Source: Mucilaginibacter ginsenosidivorax
Lineage (GTDB): Bacteria > Bacteroidota > Bacteroidia > Sphingobacteriales > Sphingobacteriaceae
DNA: 64,000 bases
Direction of reading: 5' to 3'
Assembly (NCBI RefSeq): GCF_007971525.1
Contig: NZ_CP042437.1
Location: 1,364,001 to 1,428,000, forward strand
The stretch's first letter is position 1. Each line of letters begins with the position of its first letter. Below the pieces are notes generated by a model, which worked only from the letters and a program-made list of their open reading frames with translations, was not told where the DNA came from and did no database searches. Below, in pieces: positions 35,079 to 43,561 of the stretch. A program made the translations under genes and the position numbers.

Positions 35079-36068
35079 TTATAGGGCCTTCACCACCTCC
35101 CAAATCCGTTCATCAACCAAAACTCCTTCGGATAGGTTTCGTTCACGCGTTTTTAGGGTATTTTCGCCGGGATAGTTTATAGTGCCGCCCTCTTGCTCAG
35201 GGGTACTGGTTTTGGTGTAGGCGATGATCTCTTCAATTAGCGAGGCTGTTTGTCGATCGTTTGAAGGCCTTATACAGATAAACACCTGTGATACACCCGA
35301 TTCGGCTCCGCTTTGCGTAATTTTTGCAGTGGAATTGCCTCCACTTAAAATTGTAGCTAATAAATCAAGCACCAGGGAAAGCCCCGATCCTTTCCAGAAA
35401 CCGACAGGAAGCAGCCTTGTGGATTGAAGTATGGCTGCCGGGTTGGTACTTAAATTACCGGCTTCATCGTATCCCCCTGGCAACGGCAAAGTTTCATTAT
35501 TGCTTTTATACTGATTCAATTTACCTACCGAGTATTGCGATATGGCCATATCCAGCACCACAGGCCCCCCTTTACGTGGCACGGCTATTACCAACGGGTT
35601 ATTACCCAGCCGCGGATCGAGCCCACCCCAGGGTGGCAGGTTGGCAATGGTATTGGTAAAGCATATGCCTATATAACCGGCGTCTGCTGCCTGCCAGCCA
35701 TAAGTGCCACCCCGCATCCAGTGGTTGGTATTTTTTAGCGCCACGCAACCTATGCCGTTGTCGTTTGCCAGTTGGATGGCCCTATCCATGCAAAACCTGG
35801 CATTCAGCATCCCTGGCCCCAGGTTACCGTTCCATTGTTCCATAGCGCCAAAACCGCCTTCCCGGTTGGGATGATTGCCGGGTTTAACCAAGCCATCCTT
35901 TACGTGCTGCACAAAAACAGGAAAACGATTTAAGCCGTGGGTATATATGCCATCCCTGCTGTTTTCTGCAAAAATACCGGCACATTCACTGGCCTTATCG
36001 TCAGTAAAATTGAGCTTTAGCAAAACGCGTTTAAATTCGGCTTTAAGTTGAGGGAGTGGGATGCGCAT
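35079..36068 (-). CDS. dlgD: 3-dehydro-L-gulonate 2-dehydrogenase (DlgD/YiaK type)
   Basis: A protein of 329 residues from ATG 36068 (MRIPLPQLKAEFKRVL). The upstream in-frame start is a TTG inside a word array. It belongs to the Ldh_2/malate-lactate dehydrogenase family, and the match to E. coli YiaK is clear by eye along the whole length: YTHGLNRFPVFVQ, NHWMRGGTYGWQAADAGYIG, GNNPLVIAVP and GFWKGSGLSLVLDLLATIL. The enzyme reduces 2,3-diketo-L-gulonate with NAD(P)H in ascorbate or gulonate breakdown. The rest of that pathway is not nearby, so the physiological substrate is uncertain. Confidence 0.88.
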   Translation of the reverse strand: MRIPLPQLKAEFKRVLLKLNFTDDKASECAGIFAENSRDGIYTHGLNRFPVFVQHVKDGLVKPGNHPNREGGFGAMEQWNGNLGPGMLNARFCMDRAIQLANDNGIGCVALKNTNHWMRGGTYGWQAADAGYIGICFTNTIANLPPWGGLDPRLGNNPLVIAVPRKGGPVVLDMAISQYSVGKLNQYKSNNETLPLPGGYDEAGNLSTNPAAILQSTRLLPVGFWKGSGLSLVLDLLATILSGGNSTAKITQSGAESGVSQVFICIRPSNDRQTASLIEEIIAYTKTSTPEQEGGTINYPGENTLKTRERNLSEGVLVDERIWEVVKAL

Positions 36069-36069
36069 G

Positions 36070-36108
36070 TTTAAATTCAAAAGTTAAAAGTAAAAATTCA
36101 AAAGTAAA
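36070..36108. repeat. Word array upstream of dlgD
   Basis: TTTAAATTCAAAAGTTAAAA, GTAAAAATTC and AAAAGTAAAAACC words lie just before the dlgD start. They are the same family as 35037-35066, so dlgD is flanked on both sides by this vocabulary. Confidence 0.6.
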
Positions 36109-36217
36109 AACCATTACGCCAGGTATAAGATGTTAATAGCGTTGTTAAAATAAAACAGGTTTAAAACAGTTAGTTAAATATAACCCCTGTGGGTAGATTA
36201 ATAACTACAGGATTTCA

Positions 36218-36225
36218 TATTTTTG
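36218..36225 (+). promoter_or_regulatory. -7 element for the lipocalin-like lipoprotein gene
   Basis: TATTTTTG fits TAnnTTTG, 15 bases before ATG 36241, which supports that start over the upstream one. Confidence 0.5.
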
Positions 36226-36240
36226 CGCGTACATTATTTC

Positions 36241-36762
36241 ATGAAAAATAAATTTCCATTATTCTTTATAATTGCTTTAGTTGTTGCCGGCGCACTGGTA
36301 AACTCCTGCAAAAAAGATAAAAATAGCAATATCCCAGCCCTTTTAGCCAGCGGTGTTTGGGAACTGGCCTCGATACAGGTTTACCATTACACAGGGAATA
36401 CACAGGTAGGCAATCCGGATACGTTAAATACCGATTGTGATAAAAACCAGTATTTCACCTTTAAAAGCGATAATACCTGCAGCTACACCAATTTTGATTG
36501 TATTAAACAAACATCAACCGGCACCTGGAATTTGACTGAAAACAAGTTATACTTTTCGTCAGATATCGTAGCTAAAGACACCGTGGCCGGCGGCAGCATG
36601 AGCACCGAAAAGCCATTTAATTATACGCAGATTGAAACCCTTGGCACTTATTCCCTGGTGTTGCAAACCGGTGATGTTGAGCCCAATTATTCGGCTACCA
36701 AAGCCCGCACCGTTAGGCGTTATGGATTTATACGGCAAAAAGCCACAACAAATACCAATTAA
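36241..36762 (+). CDS. Lipocalin-like lipoprotein
   Basis: About 173 residues. The N terminus (MKNKFPLFFIIALVVAGALV, then NSCKK) is a lipoprotein signal with the lipobox-like LVNSC, so the mature protein begins at Cys and is lipidated. The rest is beta-rich with the lipocalin-like domain pattern GVWELASIQVY, QYFTFKSDNTCSY, GTWNLTENKLYF and a final RRYGFIR strand. Such proteins are frequent in Bacteroidota and mostly unassigned. Two internal cysteines (in NTDCDKN and NFDCIK) may form a disulfide. purN follows 105 bases later. Confidence 0.8.
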   Translation: MKNKFPLFFIIALVVAGALVNSCKKDKNSNIPALLASGVWELASIQVYHYTGNTQVGNPDTLNTDCDKNQYFTFKSDNTCSYTNFDCIKQTSTGTWNLTENKLYFSSDIVAKDTVAGGSMSTEKPFNYTQIETLGTYSLVLQTGDVEPNYSATKARTVRRYGFIRQKATTNTN

Positions 36763-36867
36763 ACCACGTAAAAAATTATATTTGGATATTATTGAACGGT
36801 TTATAAAACTACCACGGATATGTTTAACTGTTGTTCGCGGTAACTTCAACACCTTTGAAAAACTTTA

Positions 36868-37446
36868 ATGAAGAAACGAATTGCCATTTTTGCTTCAGGT
36901 TCGGGTTCAAACGCCCAAAAATTAATGGAGCATTTTAAACGCAATGCCGAGGCCGAAGTTGTACTGATACTCACCAACAACCCACAAGCCTTCGTATTAC
37001 AGCGTGCCGACAATTTTGAAGTGCCATCGCACATTTTTACCCGCCACGAATTTTTTGAAACTGATGATGTAATCCGTCTACTCAAAAACCTGCAGGTTGA
37101 TTTGATTGTACTGGCAGGTTTTCTGTGGCTTATCCCCGGCTCATTATTAAAAGCGTTCCCCAATAAAATCATCAACCTTCACCCTTCCCTGCTACCCAAA
37201 TACGGCGGCAAGGGCATGTACGGCGATCATGTGCATAAAGCTATTTTGGATAACAAAGAAGAAGAAAGCGGTATCACCATCCATTTTGTAAACGAACACT
37301 TTGATGAAGGCGAAGTTATCCACCAATCGAAGTTCAAAATTGAACCCGGCGATAACATCGAGATGATCAAATTCAAAGGCCAGCAACTGGAACACCTACA
37401 TTTCCCAAAAGTGGTAGAGGCGTTACTAAAGAAGATGAAAAGCTAA
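36868..37446 (+). CDS. purN: Phosphoribosylglycinamide formyltransferase
   Basis: A protein of 192 residues, the usual PurN length. Motifs are RIAIFASGSGSNAQKLMEHF (ribonucleotide phosphate loop), NLHPSLLPKYGGKGMYG with the catalytic Asn-His region, and GITIHFVNEHFDEGEVIHQ with the catalytic Asp. It transfers a formyl group from 10-formyl-THF to GAR in purine synthesis. It is not next to purH. A word array of GGATTTGGCAGGATTGACAG type begins 3 bases after the stop. Confidence 0.97.
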   Translation: MKKRIAIFASGSGSNAQKLMEHFKRNAEAEVVLILTNNPQAFVLQRADNFEVPSHIFTRHEFFETDDVIRLLKNLQVDLIVLAGFLWLIPGSLLKAFPNKIINLHPSLLPKYGGKGMYGDHVHKAILDNKEEESGITIHFVNEHFDEGEVIHQSKFKIEPGDNIEMIKFKGQQLEHLHFPKVVEALLKKMKS

Positions 37447-37551
37447 CAAGATTTTAAGGATTTGGCAGGATTGACAGGATTTTTTTTCTGAACCCGGATT
37501 AAACAGATTAATCAGATTTCCAGGATTTTGATTAACTTGATTGCTATTTTT

Positions 37552-37645
37552 ACTCAGAACTCAGAACTCAGAACTCAGAACTCAGAACTCAGAACTCAGA
37601 ACTCAGAACTCAGAACTCAGAACTCACAACTCACAACTCACAACT
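37552..37645. repeat. Thirteen-unit heptamer tandem repeat (ACTCAGA then ACTCACA)
   Basis: Ten exact ACTCAGA units (37552-37621) are followed by three ACTCACA units (37622-37642) and a partial unit. The last units overlap the stop codon and the final codon of the minus-strand gene that ends at 37638. The seven-base period keeps several plus-strand frames open with a repeated SELRTQN peptide, which is an artefact. The 37447-37551 stretch before it has GGATTT/AGGATT words. Confidence 0.95.
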
Positions 37646-38165
37646 TCTCCAGATACTCCTTCGGTATCGGATTATCCTTCCGTTCGCCGTCAAAAAACCA
37701 GGCCAGGATCCAGAAACGGGTACCATCGTTAAATAATTCGATACTGTTGATTCCGCGTTCGATAATTGGACCACCGGCAACATTACGCGATTCGTAGGTG
37801 CTGAAAACATGATAAATGCTGCCAAACTTTTCTACTTTCCTCGAGATCTCCTTTTCGTCAAAGCCATCGCGGGACAATGACGCGTCGGACAGGCGATGAT
37901 ATTCTTTCAGCGTCATGTAATGAAACTTTATCTTGCCTTCTTTATTCAATCCTGCCGAACCTACATGCGCGTCCGCAATATGCAGCAGGCTATCACGCTC
38001 GTAGCTTACCTTCTCTCCTTTTTTCACAGTTACTACGTCGTAATAGGCTTTCATAATACCATCAAGGGTACTCACGTTATCGCCATATTGGGTTAAAACC
38101 TGTGCGGCGGCAAATTGCAATAAACCAATGGTAAAAAACAGGGTCAGAGCAGCTAATTTTTTCAT
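37638..38165 (-). CDS. Secreted NTF2-like protein of unknown function
   Basis: A protein of 175 residues with a signal peptide (MKKLAALTLFFTIGLLQFAAA). The early helix STLDGIMKAYYDVVTVKKGE, a central HIADAHVGS and the late strands INSIELFNDGTRFWILAWFF resemble SnoaL/NTF2-like proteins, often periplasmic in this phylum. No catalytic residues can be named. It is followed on the same strand, 51 bases upstream, by another secreted small protein gene, so the two may share a promoter. Its stop codon lies in a heptamer array. Confidence 0.65.
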   Translation of the reverse strand: MKKLAALTLFFTIGLLQFAAAQVLTQYGDNVSTLDGIMKAYYDVVTVKKGEKVSYERDSLLHIADAHVGSAGLNKEGKIKFHYMTLKEYHRLSDASLSRDGFDEKEISRKVEKFGSIYHVFSTYESRNVAGGPIIERGINSIELFNDGTRFWILAWFFDGERKDNPIPKEYLEKL

Positions 38166-38216
38166 GAAAAGGAAATATGGTTATACCGGTTTAAATAAAA
38201 TCGAATTTAAACAATA

Positions 38217-38879
38217 TCAGTCACAATCATACGATGATATTTTTACGCCTCCGGCTTGTTGCTTTTCCACCTTAATATTTTGCGCGGCATCTGCATTTTT
38301 ATGTAATACGTTTTCAAAAAGCATCGCCTCATTTAGGCTAATGTTCTTTAAAAGCAGTTTGTGATCGGCACAGCCGTCAAAATACGTCTCGGTAGTTACA
38401 GCCCCGTTTTTGTAATAAATACTTGTTTCCTTGGCTCCTTTTTTGGGTATCCTTTTCGCTATTTTTAAAACCCCGTAATTACGCTTAAGGTAAGCATCTT
38501 CCGTTTCGACAAAGCCATGATCATCCATTTCCAATGCAGGCATGGCAGACAGGTAGCCATCAAACAGATACCCTCCTTTACCCTTAAACTCTACCTTTAT
38601 CCATTTGCCGCTCAGTTTGTACGGCTCTTTTAAAGCGGCTGTATTAAAATCTACCGTTAACGTTTTAGCCCCTGCCTCTGGTTTAACAGGCTTTACAATA
38701 GTTCCATACGGAATAGTTGCAATGGTTTTACTGTTGTCGGCAGGGCCATTTTTCAGGTTCACCCCGGCCAGCAACCATACTTTAAGTGACTTTGAAGCGT
38801 TATTTGCCTGTGCCCCGGCATTGAAGGTAATAGTTACAAATAGCACAAATGCTGTTGTACTTGCGATAAGTTTTTTCAT
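38217..38879 (-). CDS. Secreted SH3-like domain protein
   Basis: A protein of 220 residues with a signal peptide (MKKLIASTTAFVLFVTITFN, before AGAQ). Residues about 30-105 look like a bacterial SH3 domain: VNLKNGPADNSKTIATIPYG and GKWIKVEFKGKGGYLFDGYL. The C-terminal half has a charged region and two cysteines (FDGCADHK and the final SYDCD). SH3-like domains in exported proteins often bind cell wall or peptides. No partner is evident. It lies upstream of the NTF2-like gene on the same strand. Confidence 0.65.
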   Translation of the reverse strand: MKKLIASTTAFVLFVTITFNAGAQANNASKSLKVWLLAGVNLKNGPADNSKTIATIPYGTIVKPVKPEAGAKTLTVDFNTAALKEPYKLSGKWIKVEFKGKGGYLFDGYLSAMPALEMDDHGFVETEDAYLKRNYGVLKIAKRIPKKGAKETSIYYKNGAVTTETYFDGCADHKLLLKNISLNEAMLFENVLHKNADAAQNIKVEKQQAGGVKISSYDCD

Positions 38880-39007
38880 AGGTAAAAAATACGATGTTAT
38901 AGCCGGCTAAAGATACATAGCTAACATTTATTTAACTACCGTAAAATAATAATTAAAACGTTAGCCGCCATTTAGTGTTACCCTACTGCACCACAAGCAT
39001 ATACAGT

Positions 39008-39340
39008 ATGATAACTGCTAAAATAATCCGACACCGGCATAAATTCCACCATTATATTAACGACGATCTTAAATCGGTTAAAGAGGAAACTTTTTTCAAG
39101 ATAGTTTTTTCAGAGCCGGCCGAAATGGACCTGTTTAAAGAGTGGATAAAGCAACACGGCGGCGAGTACGATTACAATAAAAACGAGAGCCGCCAGGAAG
39201 GTAAGTTCCCGGCGGTCCCGATGTTTCATGATGAAATTTGCTGGTGCGATATCATGACCTACTACCTGATGCATGTAGCAGGTTATGCCTTTTATTCAAC
39301 CATTCATCCTTATAAAGGCGAGGTGTATACTAAAAATTAG
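39008..39340 (+). CDS. Small protein of unknown function
   Basis: About 110 residues from ATG 39008 (MITAKIIRHRHKFHH); an upstream start at 38975 is possible. It is hydrophilic, rich in His and Asp/Glu, with FHDEICWCDIMTYYLMHVAG and a final YKGEVYTKN. I do not recognise the family. The 3' end overlaps the convergent receptor gene by 11 bases. Codon use looks like its neighbours. Confidence 0.55.
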   Translation: MITAKIIRHRHKFHHYINDDLKSVKEETFFKIVFSEPAEMDLFKEWIKQHGGEYDYNKNESRQEGKFPAVPMFHDEICWCDIMTYYLMHVAGYAFYSTIHPYKGEVYTKN

Positions 39341-41690
39341 CCGCTACCGATACCCCGTAAACCCTTGGGTTACCTAAGTGGGTAGCGCCAAAATCGTATG
39401 CGTAATCAATAGCTTTTTTGTTGCCTATGTTGCTCTCCCATAAAAACAGGCTATAGTTTTTGGTATCGATGCCTATCCGGGCATTGAATTTACTGTAGCC
39501 TTTTTGCTCGATGGTGTTAGCAAGATCAAAATACTGGTCGCCAAGGTAGCGCCATTCGCCACGGGCTACCAACCTTGTTTTTTGCCGGCCGCCAAGCGCG
39601 TAGCCATATTGCAGTGCCAGTATGTTGGTAAACTTAGGTGTGTAAATTTGTTTATTACCCTTTAAATCAACTATAACGCCATTGTTACCTACAGCCAGGT
39701 CGGTGTAATGGGCATTGGTGTAGCCAAAGTTATTTTCTATTTCCAGGCCTTTTATAGGTGTAGTACTTAACTCCACTTCAACACCTTTACTGCTCAGTTT
39801 GCCTGCATTTTTGGTTACGGTAATAGCATCGGGCAGTATTAAAGTTGGCACCTGTGCGTCGGTAACGCGGGTGTAAAACAAAGCGAGGTTTGCGCGTAAT
39901 TTATTATCAAAAAAGTTGTTTTTTGATCCAACCTCGAAGTTATTGCTGTACTCTGGTTTAAAAGTGTACAACGGTGGCGACGACGGATCTGACCCTAACT
40001 CGGTAATACCACCAGCCCTGAAACCGCGGCTGTAAGTAGCATATAAATTATTGGTAGCCGATAGATGGTAAGCCAGGTTAAGTTTTGGCGAAAAGGCCTT
40101 AAAATTTGCCGATGAAGAGGTATCCGACCGGGTAACCATAGCATCGCCGCCATCAGGCTGAAACTCGCCTTTCACACTCTCTTTTTTGTGCTCATGATCA
40201 TAACGCAAACCGGCGGTAATATCAAATTGCGGACTAACAACGTAGGTTACCTGGCCATAAACAGCCACGCCAAAATTCCTGTCGATATTGGTATTGATGC
40301 TGGTAAAGTTGGTTATTGGCGAGCCAACGGCGGCAGCATCGGCGCCAAAATAGGTTCCCTGCTTGTTTGGAGCGTAATGGTAAAAACCATAAGCGCCGGC
40401 GGTCCACTTTAATTTAGAGGTTGACGATGCAGGCGAAGTAAACCTAAACTCCTGGATACCTGTACGTACTTTATTCCAGTCGCCGCCATAGTTGTTTACT
40501 ACCGATACCGCGTCAATAGGCGAAAAATCGCCATCAATGGGTTTGGTGTAGTAACGGTTATTTACCTGGTATGATGACTGCGAGGTAAAGTTAAAATCGC
40601 TGCCCGAATAATTGATAGCCAGCGAAGTATTGAAGGTATTATCAATCATTTTAGTGGTGGCGTTTTGATCTACCTGGTAAGGTTTGCTCAAAGCGTCATC
40701 CGGCGAACCGGCCAATGTGAACGCGCCGTTGTTACGGTTGTTGTAATTTTTAACATTCAGCGTAAAAGCCAGTTTGGATGTAGCCAGGAATTTAAGGTAG
40801 TAATTACCTAAAAAGAAGTGTTGCTTATCAAAATGGCTATTATCAAATGTATTGGTATAAAAACCATTAAAACCCGAGTACACACCAGCTACACCTAAAA
40901 ACAATTTATCTTTTATCAAGGGGGCTTTTATACCCAGGGTAAAACGCTGCTGCCCGTAGTTACCAAAATCCAGCCCGGCAAAGCCACTTACAGTGTTTGA
41001 TGGCTGTTTGGTAATAATATTGATAACACCACCTGTAGCATTGCGCCCATACAGCGTGCCCTGCGGGCCACGCAGTACCTCTATCCTATCTACATCAAGC
41101 AACTGTGGGATGTAAGTATCCAGGCCGTATTGGTTTACACCGTCAACATAAGTAGCCACAGCAGGATCGTAAGAGGTGGTAACTATACCCCTGATACCGC
41201 TAACGGTACGGCCATCGCCCGAGCCGGCAGAGTTTAAGTTGGGGGCAATAGCAGTCAAATCTTTCAAATCCCAAAGCCTGTAATCTTTTATTTGCCTGGC
41301 CGATAAGATTGTAACACTAAAAGGCACTTTTTGGGCATCCTCCTCGTATTTTTGAGCAGTTACGGTAACTTCATCCAGTTGGTTACTGGCATCTTTCAAC
41401 TGAAAACTGATGGGGCGCATAGTACCGCTTAAAACAATCGATTGGCTTTTAGCAGCATAACCAACGGCGCTGATGTGCAAAATATAGCTTCCGGATGCAA
41501 TATCTTTCAATGAGAATTTCCCATCCTTATCGGCAACAGTACGGTAGTTGGTATTCAGCAGGTAAACGGTTGCACCGGCAATGCCCTGGCTTTTCTCGTC
41601 GGTTATGGTACCCGATAAATTGGCAATAGTTTGTGCTTTTACTGTAATACATAGTATAAGCAATACAAATAAAGTAAGTGTTTTTTTCAT
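39330..41690 (-). CDS. TonB-dependent receptor with carboxypeptidase-like domain
   Basis: A protein of 786 residues. A signal peptide (MKKTLTLFVLLILCITVKAQ) precedes a carboxypeptidase-regulatory-like domain (about 22-110, with SGTITDEKSQGIAGATVYLL). The plug carries VPFSVTILSARQIKDYRLWD, SGIRGIVTTSYDPAVATYVD and IEVLRGPQGTLYGRNATGGV. The barrel ends VYGVSVAANF. The plug resembles iron-complex or cobalamin-type receptors, but no uptake genes are adjacent and no SusD partner exists, so it is not a SusC of a glycan locus. A lone gene; its upstream spacer holds a word array. Confidence 0.92.
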   Translation of the reverse strand: MKKTLTLFVLLILCITVKAQTIANLSGTITDEKSQGIAGATVYLLNTNYRTVADKDGKFSLKDIASGSYILHISAVGYAAKSQSIVLSGTMRPISFQLKDASNQLDEVTVTAQKYEEDAQKVPFSVTILSARQIKDYRLWDLKDLTAIAPNLNSAGSGDGRTVSGIRGIVTTSYDPAVATYVDGVNQYGLDTYIPQLLDVDRIEVLRGPQGTLYGRNATGGVINIITKQPSNTVSGFAGLDFGNYGQQRFTLGIKAPLIKDKLFLGVAGVYSGFNGFYTNTFDNSHFDKQHFFLGNYYLKFLATSKLAFTLNVKNYNNRNNGAFTLAGSPDDALSKPYQVDQNATTKMIDNTFNTSLAINYSGSDFNFTSQSSYQVNNRYYTKPIDGDFSPIDAVSVVNNYGGDWNKVRTGIQEFRFTSPASSTSKLKWTAGAYGFYHYAPNKQGTYFGADAAAVGSPITNFTSINTNIDRNFGVAVYGQVTYVVSPQFDITAGLRYDHEHKKESVKGEFQPDGGDAMVTRSDTSSSANFKAFSPKLNLAYHLSATNNLYATYSRGFRAGGITELGSDPSSPPLYTFKPEYSNNFEVGSKNNFFDNKLRANLALFYTRVTDAQVPTLILPDAITVTKNAGKLSSKGVEVELSTTPIKGLEIENNFGYTNAHYTDLAVGNNGVIVDLKGNKQIYTPKFTNILALQYGYALGGRQKTRLVARGEWRYLGDQYFDLANTIEQKGYSKFNARIGIDTKNYSLFLWESNIGNKKAIDYAYDFGATHLGNPRVYGVSVAANF

Positions 41691-41803
41691 TTAATTGGTT
41701 GTAGCTGGTATGTGTATTTTTAACACATTGATATAATTGCCAATTATAACAAACGGCATCCATTTAACTGCAAAGCAAACAGAAATTTTACTTAATTATT
41801 ATT

Positions 41804-41994
41804 GGTTCATTGGTTCATTGGTTCATTGGCTCATTGGCTCATTGGAACGCGGGCATAGCGGACGAAACGTTTTAAGCCTGACTTCCCGAAATCACCTGCA
41901 CGCCATCAGACAGGACCAATGAACTAATGAACGAGTGAACCAATGAACAAACAGACAAGACCAATGAACTAATGAACAAGTGAACCAATGAACC
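41804..41994. repeat. GGTTCATT octamer array with inverted partner arrays
   Basis: Five 8-base units (GGTTCATT x3, GGCTCATT x2) span 41804-41843. Downstream, two copies of about 36 bases (41914-41949 and 41959-41994, period 45) carry CCAATGAACTAATGAACGAG and on to GTGAACCAATGAAC, the reverse-complement vocabulary. The array ends directly at the stop of the beta-lactamase-like gene. It is in a 306-bp gap (41691-41996) with no gene. Confidence 0.85.
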
Positions 41995-41996
41995 AC

Positions 41997-42905
41997 CTAT
42001 TCATTCAGCATAAATTTATCTACACCTTCGGCGGGTTTCCAGTCGCTGGCGGGTTCGAAATAATGCCATAGCAGGGCCGATATTTTTTTGATGAGCAGGC
42101 CGGCCTCGTTACTTGCTCCCCAGCTTTGATCGGTATTGTGATTGGTGATGACAGAAAATACGTAATCGCCATGGGGCGCGTTTACCAGCACAGTTTCTGA
42201 CCGCGACTCGTCAACCGCGCCCTGCTTGGATATGGTATGCACATATGGCGGAATTTGCGACAGGGCGTGCTCGTCCCAGTAAATCCTTCCCATGTTACGG
42301 TACATTCTTTCGCTGGCGGCGGGGCTTACGGCTTCGCCTTTTCTGATCATGGTAAACAGGCGGCACATTTCATAAGGTGTACTTACGCCCCAGCCATAAA
42401 TTTTGCGGATAGCTTCGCGGCCGGCCACACGCGAGTTTACGCGCATTACTTTAAAACCATTTTGCTGCAGCCAGTTGTTAATATAATCGCCACCAACCAG
42501 TTTTTGCAGCCACAAGCTTGCTGTATTATCACTCATGGTTATCATCAGCATGGCCACTTTACTCAGCTGCACGGTGTCCTTATCTTTAAACGAGCCTAAA
42601 ATATCTTCCCCGGCATATAAAAGCGAGTCGCGGTAAACCAGCTTTTGGTTATAACGCAGTTCGCCCTTCTCTATCTTATCCATCAACCCGCATTGAATGC
42701 TCACCTTAATCATACTGGCTGTAGGGAACAGCGTATCGGCATTAATGGCAACAGTTTTACCCGTTTTAAGGTTTTGTATGTAGATGCCAGCTTGGCCGTG
42801 AAAACCTTTAACGGCATCCTGTAATTGCGCGGTTAGTTTTTTATCGGTTTGGGCAAAAGTGGCGGTGGCGAGAAATAAGAAAAGGGTGAGTAGTTTGAGT
42901 TTCAT
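41997..42905 (-). CDS. Class A beta-lactamase-related serine hydrolase
   Basis: A protein of 302 residues with a signal peptide (MKLKLLTLFLFLATATFAQ). Nucleophile motif SMIK is at 64-67 and SDN at 125-127, as in class A beta-lactamases. The third motif is KQG (227-229) in place of KTG or KSG, and the usual ExxLN of the omega loop is not evident (the equivalent stretch reads AGREAIRKIYGWGVSTP). It is therefore a member of the class A-related family, but activity on beta-lactams is unsure; a peptidase or esterase role in the periplasm is also possible. It is divergent from the toxin-antitoxin genes. Confidence 0.8.
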   Translation of the reverse strand: MKLKLLTLFLFLATATFAQTDKKLTAQLQDAVKGFHGQAGIYIQNLKTGKTVAINADTLFPTASMIKVSIQCGLMDKIEKGELRYNQKLVYRDSLLYAGEDILGSFKDKDTVQLSKVAMLMITMSDNTASLWLQKLVGGDYINNWLQQNGFKVMRVNSRVAGREAIRKIYGWGVSTPYEMCRLFTMIRKGEAVSPAASERMYRNMGRIYWDEHALSQIPPYVHTISKQGAVDESRSETVLVNAPHGDYVFSVITNHNTDQSWGASNEAGLLIKKISALLWHYFEPASDWKPAEGVDKFMLNE

Positions 42906-42942
42906 GGGTGAATTGTATAAAAACTAATTTAAATAAATTTTG

Positions 42943-42950
42943 TAAATTTG
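42943..42950 (+). promoter_or_regulatory. -7 element very close to the antitoxin start
   Basis: TAAATTTG fits TAnnTTTG but ends only 3 bases before ATG 42954. If used, transcription would begin at or inside the first codons, so the message would be leaderless or start further in. Confidence 0.4.
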
Positions 42951-42953
42951 GGT

Positions 42954-43181
42954 ATGCAAGTTCAGGTTGATATCGGCTTTGAAAATTTAATAAGGATTGT
43001 TAAGCAATTACCTAAAGATCAACTATTGAAATTTAAAAAAGAACTTGATAAGGAAATAGTAGAAGATAATGAATTAAAAGATCTTAAATCATTTCTGTTA
43101 GATGCTCCGGTTTTTACCGATGAACAAATAGCAACTATTGAACAAACCCGGAAAGAAATCAATAAATGGCGGCTAAAATAG
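42954..43181 (+). CDS. Antitoxin of a VapBC-type pair
   Basis: A protein of 75 residues (MQVQVDIGFENLIRIVKQLP, then KDQLLKFKKEL). The helical, charged C-terminal half contains TDEQIATIEQTRKEINKWR, a layout seen in many Bacteroidota antitoxins encoded before PIN toxins. It overlaps the toxin gene by 16 bases, so the two are translationally coupled. No classical DNA-binding fold is obvious at the N terminus. A TTG start two codons earlier is also open. Confidence 0.75.
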   Translation: MQVQVDIGFENLIRIVKQLPKDQLLKFKKELDKEIVEDNELKDLKSFLLDAPVFTDEQIATIEQTRKEINKWRLK

Positions 43182-43561
43182 CAGTAGTTGACACTTCATT
43201 ACTTATTGATTTTTTCAGAAAGTCCGACAAATCAAACTCAAAACTGATTTTATTAATAGACAATGGGTATAAGTTTTGCATATCTGCTATTACAGAGTAT
43301 GAGATTTATACCGGCGCTACTACTGCGCAGATGGATTACTGGAAAAAATTCCTAAAAAACATTGAAGTATTAAATTTCGACAGCGCTGCCGTTGTTAAAG
43401 CTGTAGCTATAAATAAAGCACTCAAAATAAAAAGTAGGCAGATTGCCATGGCCGATTTATTCATCGCTGCCATCGCAATAAGTAACAATTTACCTATCGC
43501 AACTCTAAACAAAAAACATTTTGAACGGGTAGATGATTTGGCGCTGATTGACATGGAATAG
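43166..43561 (+). CDS. vapC: PIN-domain toxin, VapC family
   Basis: A protein of 131 residues with the PIN nuclease acidic residues in place: Asp9 (VVDTSLLIDFF), Glu44 (AITEYEIYTG) and Asp97 (MADLFIAAIA), and a late NLPIATLNKKHF strand. These coordinate magnesium and cleave RNA, typically tRNA or rRNA, in VapC toxins. It overlaps its antitoxin gene. Directly after the stop lies a DUF433 gene fragment, suggesting a patch where toxin-antitoxin modules turned over. Confidence 0.88.
   Translation: MAAKIAVVDTSLLIDFFRKSDKSNSKLILLIDNGYKFCISAITEYEIYTGATTAQMDYWKKFLKNIEVLNFDSAAVVKAVAINKALKIKSRQIAMADLFIAAIAISNNLPIATLNKKHFERVDDLALIDME

Noticed and set aside
37528..37797. CRISPR-like or repeat-protein gene at the heptamer array
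   Set aside because: Units are contiguous without spacers, and the open frames only translate the 7-base repeat in shifting frames; no cas genes are near.
39330..41690. SusC-type glycan uptake system
   Set aside because: There is no SusD-like gene next to any of the three receptors in the window.
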